Below, in pieces: positions 60,201 to 64,000 of a stretch of DNA of 64,000 nt. A model generated the notes under the pieces. It had not been told where the DNA came from and made no database searches. It saw nothing but the letters and a program-made list of their open reading frames with translations. Made by a program: the position numbers and the translations under genes. Positions within the stretch are counted from its first letter, which is position 1. Each line of letters opens with the position of its first letter. The stretch comes from Epinephelus fuscoguttatus (taxonomy: Eukaryota; Chordata; Actinopteri; Perciformes; Serranidae). Where the stretch lies: assembly GCF_011397635.1 (NCBI RefSeq), contig NC_064770.1:26243603-26307602 (forward strand). The letters are read 5' to 3'.

Positions 60201-60718
60201 AATCAGAGAGCTTATTCCTTCCTATTTGGCTGTAGTGATAAGTCCGTCAGCCCAGAGTGTTGAATTCAGAGCATAAAAAGTCTTTTTTTGTCTCTTCTTT
60301 TCTTTTTTTTTGGTGATGCAAAAGTCCTGGGAAACGAGTGCACTTTGACACACAAAAAGAAGCAGCCAAACACCTGGAATGCGCTTGATGAGTCTTTAAA
60401 GCAAACATTTAGAAACTTTTTTTTTTTTCCCCCGCCCATCCTCCCGAGTGGAATTGCACTGAACTGAAATCACACACACTGATGTAGCTGGAGAGGTGAT
60501 GCGGCTCAGACGGGAGCTGGGCCTCGTCTGTCTTTATTTGCTGAAAAGTCCTTGTTCTCATGGCCATCTCCGTGTAGGTAAAGAGCAGTTCTGCCTGAGA
60601 GAAGCATCCACGGTTTGACCCACAAACCGTGTCATTTGTCCTTATTCAGCCATTCTCCGGTTCCAAAAAGTGCGAGTATAGGTTTGTTTTTTCAATAGTC
60701 TCATGGAAATGTATCACA
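57281..60718. other. Region 3' of lmtk2, including its probable 3' UTR
   Basis: No coding sequence is recognised. The part nearest the lmtk2 stop is probably its 3' UTR on the minus strand, but no poly(A) site could be fixed. Poly(A) and poly(T) runs and AT-rich sequence only. Confidence 0.4.
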
Positions 60719-60747
60719 CTAGTCCTTCTCTCCGTCTTCACTGCTCC
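60719..60747 (-). CDS. lmtk2: lmtk2 last coding exon
   Basis: 29 bases giving SSEDGEKD and TAG, the conserved LMTK C-terminus, after the acceptor caccccag. Confidence 0.85.
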
Positions 60748-63700
60748 CTGGGGTGAACAGAAGAGGATTGAGAGAGTTAAAACATGCATCCAACTGAGTG
60801 ATGAATATTACAATTAACAGTAGTCAGTGGAGATGTCAGCTAGGATAGTGACATTAGCTGTGGTTACATGGACAATATTTTATACATAGATGCTAAATAA
60901 AGTGATCCGATAAGATGGATGTTTACATACCACAAAGCATTTGATCAAAATATAACTTTTCTGACTTGCACAAACTGGTTCCCTCCCTCTAATCTGCCAG
61001 TAATATAACAGAGGAAGTTTTTTTCCCCCAACCTTATTGAGAAAATTAAATTCATTCAACAAATAAATTGCAAAAGAAGTGGTTCCTGGTTAAGATAATA
61101 TATGAGTTAAAAGAGGAAATTTAAGAGAGGGGTAGGTGTTACAGCTGTGTTTTTGGTTCGAAATAAGTCATTCATTCAAATCAATAGACGAAGGCTCATG
61201 GAAACAGCAAGTGTGGCACATTGTATGCAGCATACGCACCACCTAATGTTACCTCTGCATGCAACAAACATAAAGGGACAGAAATTATTTACTCCAACCA
61301 GAAAGAAAGAAACTTTGTGTTTACATGGTTGTAAGGTAATAAGCTAATATTTTACTATTTAACTGATTCTCAAAGGTTTACTCCAACCCTCTCAACCTAA
61401 TTCTTTTGATAGGGTCAGATCAGACCAGTGTCTTCCAACTGAGGTGGTTACATGAGGTATTTTTTTGGGGCTTCTATCATGATTATTAGTGGAATATGAG
61501 GGCCCATGTGAATGCACCTAATGTCATATACATTTGCACCAAGACATGCATATGATGTGATCAGAACTGCAATAAAAATTAACCATTTTTAAAGGAATAG
61601 TTTGACATGTTGGGAAAGATGCTGAGAGAGAAAAAGATTGATAACACTCTAATGCGTGTATGGTAAATATGAAGCTCCAGCCAGCACTGGTTAGCTTAGC
61701 TTAGCCCCAAGACTCAAAAGAGCTAGTCTTGCTCTCTCCAAAGGTGAAATAAATCCACTACCATCTCATTTATTAATACCTTATATCTAATTTGGTAGAT
61801 ATGTGGAAAAAACGAAGCACAGTATCAATATGCTGTGGTTTTACAGGGTTTTTTAGAGTACGGTAACATCCTGGAGTGTTGCTGGAGACTGCTAAGCTAA
61901 CCATAGCTTTATATTTGCTGTACAGAGATGAGAGTGGTGTTGATGTTCTTATCTAATTCCTGTCAAGAAAGCACATCAGCCCAAAATGTGGAACTATTCC
62001 TTTAAGCCTGTGTAAAAACCTATGCAGGTGTGTTGCAAATGCATGCTCAACTTGCCTCCTTGCTCGATGTCAGAGTCAGTGAGATGTGTCAGGGAGAAGC
62101 TGGCAATGCTGGCCGGTGAGATGGAGAAGCGGGAGTAGTTCGAGGAGGCGGTCCAGCTGGGCTCCAGCACGCACCCTGCTGTGGGAGGCGGAGAGGAAAA
62201 GCGGGATGCTGCAGATGAGGACATCGTTTTCGAGACGGGGTCTTTATCCGTCTTGGGCAGGAAGGCAGGCGCCGGGGAGAAGTCATCATCCCACTCAAAA
62301 CCACCACCTGCAGGAATTTAATGATTCCGTCAGGGCATTTTAAGGAAAGAAAATTTCAGCAGCTGCACGTTTTGTGAATTTTGGCGCTACCTTCTTCATC
62401 GGTGGAGCTTTCAGAGTTTGTGAACCGGTTCAGGTAGCTGGCAGTGGGCACTGGGCTGCTGAACTCTGGTGCCTGATTGTGTGAGCCTGAGGAGTGGTCA
62501 CCCAGTTCCTTGGTGGGGGTCTCCTACATCACATTGAGTTGGATTTTAATTAGCCACACAAGTGTCTTACTAGTTACACCTATAATAACTCAATGAACAA
62601 CAAAAAAACAATACTTTACCTGGTCAAACAGGTAGACGGTGACATCATCAAAGAAAGACACAGATCTTCTGGAGTGATCTTCACTGCCCCCCGCAGGAAA
62701 CGGTGAAGATGATGCCTGGATGTTCAGCGTGGTGGGTTTCAACAAGCTCTTCAGGTTCTTCGCACTGCTATCATCTGAGATAATGAGCGGCACTGTATGC
62801 ACGGTATCGTCCTCGCTGTCTGAGCTGGAACTGTGTATCTGGTATCCACGCATGTCATCATCTGAGTCATCGCTGTTCTCGTCCTCCTCGTCTGCATCTA
62901 CGCCATCCTCCTGACCTGAGCCATCCCGCCTCCCCAGGTAACGCCCCTCCATGTCCGGCTCTTTTATCTTATGACCATCACTTGCATAGGTCCTGGTTAG
63001 TTTAGCGTGACCTGTGTTCTCTGGCTCTGGCTCTGATGGGGCAACAGGAGGAGCTGGAGTTGGGGTTTCTATACCTTCTGAAGGATCTGGTTGATCAGGA
63101 GATGTGATGTCTTTTAACAAATCTGGTTTGTTTCCATCTTCATTTTGACTGTTTGTAGCCTCTGTCACCTCTTTCTCACTTTTTTCTGAGATGTCTACAT
63201 CTGCCTCCGGTAACACACTCCCAACATCAGGATGTGTTTCTGCATCAGTCTGTGCTTCAGCAGCTGGAGAAGATTCTTGCAGGGAAAGTAAAGAATCTAC
63301 ATCTCTGACCACGCTGACCTCCGGTGCTGACCCTCCTGCAGCCCCACTGACCGCATCAGTAGAGTTCCTCAGCCACGTGACTTCACCAGAACCTCCTGCA
63401 ACCGTTTCTTCAGATTTTTTCTCAGGTTCTGATTCATTGTCTGAGAAGTAGGCAGAGTCTCTGTAATTACTGCCCATGAGAGGCTCCTCAGGTGGAGCTT
63501 CATGATCTGGCTGCGGGCTCTCACTCTGAGCATCCAGCACACCCTCTACTTCAGAGATGATGATTTCTGGTGGGACCAGATTCTTCGCAGCTGTGAGCTC
63601 CTCTGTCTCCTCCTCTTCTTTGGCAGCACCCGTGCCATTTTTTGCCGGAGAGTGGTCTTTAACAGTAGGCTGAGAGTTCCACTCGGGAGACTCCAGGTTC

Positions 63701-64000
63701 TCCGTCTCATACCCGCTGTCTGATATTTTGTATGGAGGCTGCAGTTTGTGTTGGGGTATTTGAGCACTCAGCTCTTCTCCTTGTTCACCTAGCCTGTGGA
63801 TGTCGAGAGAGTCTAAAGAGTCTGGCGTCTCGGCTGAGTTATCTACAGTTGGTAGAGTGGTGGACATACTGTCTTCCAGTAAACTGTCCTGGCTGATCTG
63901 GTCCAAAGAGGGCCCAGAGACCAACAGAGAAGATCTGACAATAGGGCCCCCATTAGTGTCCATAAAGGATTCTTCGTGGTCAGACAGAGTGGTTTCCAGT
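60719..64000 (-). CDS. lmtk2: Lemur tyrosine kinase 2, C-terminal portion, last four coding exons
   Basis: Exons 62620-64000 (open to the window edge), 62391-62523, 62056-62307 and 60719-60747 on the minus strand join to the last 597 residues; human is about 1500, so the membrane anchor and kinase domain lie beyond the window. The part seen is the long disordered acidic tail: [16 protein letters not shown], then a protein-phosphatase-1 docking sequence of RVxF type in [41 protein letters not shown], and the family end [21 protein letters not shown]2 is a membrane-anchored Ser/Thr kinase that binds PP1C, inhibitor-2, p35 and myosin VI, and acts in endosome recycling. The last intron appears to use a GC donor. 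LMTK3 shares parts of this tail, but gene order favours LMTK2. The 3' UTR toward 58-60 kb is not delimited. Confidence 0.9.
61589..62005. mobile_element. MITE with TTAAAGGAATAGTT inverted termini (lmtk2 last intron)
   Basis: TTAAAGGAATAGTTTGACAT at the left and the reverse complement of GAACTATTCCTTTAA at the right, bounding about 417 bp of non-coding sequence. A common teleost element type. Confidence 0.75.
62056..62307 (-). CDS. lmtk2: lmtk2 penultimate exon
   Basis: Encodes [16 protein letters not shown], then a Ser-rich region ending [14 protein letters not shown]. The frame into the last exon requires cutting before GCAAGT at 62055, a GC donor. Confidence 0.87.
62391..62523 (-). CDS. 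lmtk2: lmtk2 exon, third from last
   Basis: Encodes [20 protein letters not shown] and [11 protein letters not shown]. The acceptor is gtgatgtag and the donor GTAGCG, phase 1. Confidence 0.88.
62620..64000 (-). CDS. lmtk2: lmtk2 large exon (partial at window edge)
   Basis: 460 codons without a stop, rich in Glu, Asp, Ser and Pro, and open at the edge. It ends at VTVYLFDQ with a GTAAAG donor. The in-frame Met at 63963 is internal, since the frame continues upstream to the edge. Confidence 0.9.

Noticed and set aside
62590..63963. lmtk2 starting at the Met at 63963
   Set aside because: The frame stays open upstream to the window edge with family-like sequence, so this Met is internal.
1..64000. 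CRISPR array, prokaryotic operon, phage or endogenous retrovirus
   Set aside because: No regularly spaced repeats with unique spacers, no ribosome-binding-site-led gene strings, and no gag/pol/env-like frames were found. Everything fits teleost chromosomal DNA.

Overview
This is a nuclear segment of a bony fish (teleost) genome. It has long spliced genes with GT-AG introns, low gene density, and abundant DNA-transposon, MITE and LINE debris of teleost type. No prokaryotic, CRISPR or viral system is seen. Exons were assembled by matching reading frames and splice sites by eye. Gene identities rest on remembered similarity to vertebrate families and on conserved gene order, not on a database search.

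Layout: (1) ~2.4-22.7 kb, + strand: the 3' two thirds of baiap2l1 (IRTKS), an I-BAR/SH3 membrane-actin adaptor; its 5' exons lie before the window. (2) 24.1-30.5 kb, - strand: complete bri3, a small lysosome-associated membrane protein, in three coding exons. (3) ~36.1-55.8 kb, + strand: complete tecpr1, 24 coding exons giving 1192 residues that stay in frame throughout; an autophagosome-lysosome tethering and membrane-damage protein. (4) 60.7-64.0 kb, - strand: the last four coding exons of lmtk2, a membrane-anchored kinase of endosomal trafficking; the kinase domain lies beyond the window. As I recall human 7q21.3, the order and orientations BAIAP2L1-BRI3-TECPR1-(BHLHA15)-LMTK2 are the same, except that no bhlha15-like coding sequence is visible here. 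Three of the four genes act in endolysosomal, autophagy or membrane-trafficking biology; whether the linkage matters is unknown.

Between and inside the genes are three Tc1/mariner transposase remnants, hAT-like and other MITEs, three LINE fragments, a Harbinger-type MADF exon, elements carrying a 21-bp minisatellite, an AT-rich satellite, and a small tandem array of tRNA-like sequences. The points most worth a second look are the apparently degraded ATG5-binding motif of tecpr1, the tRNA-like array, two GC-AG introns, and the missing bhlha15.
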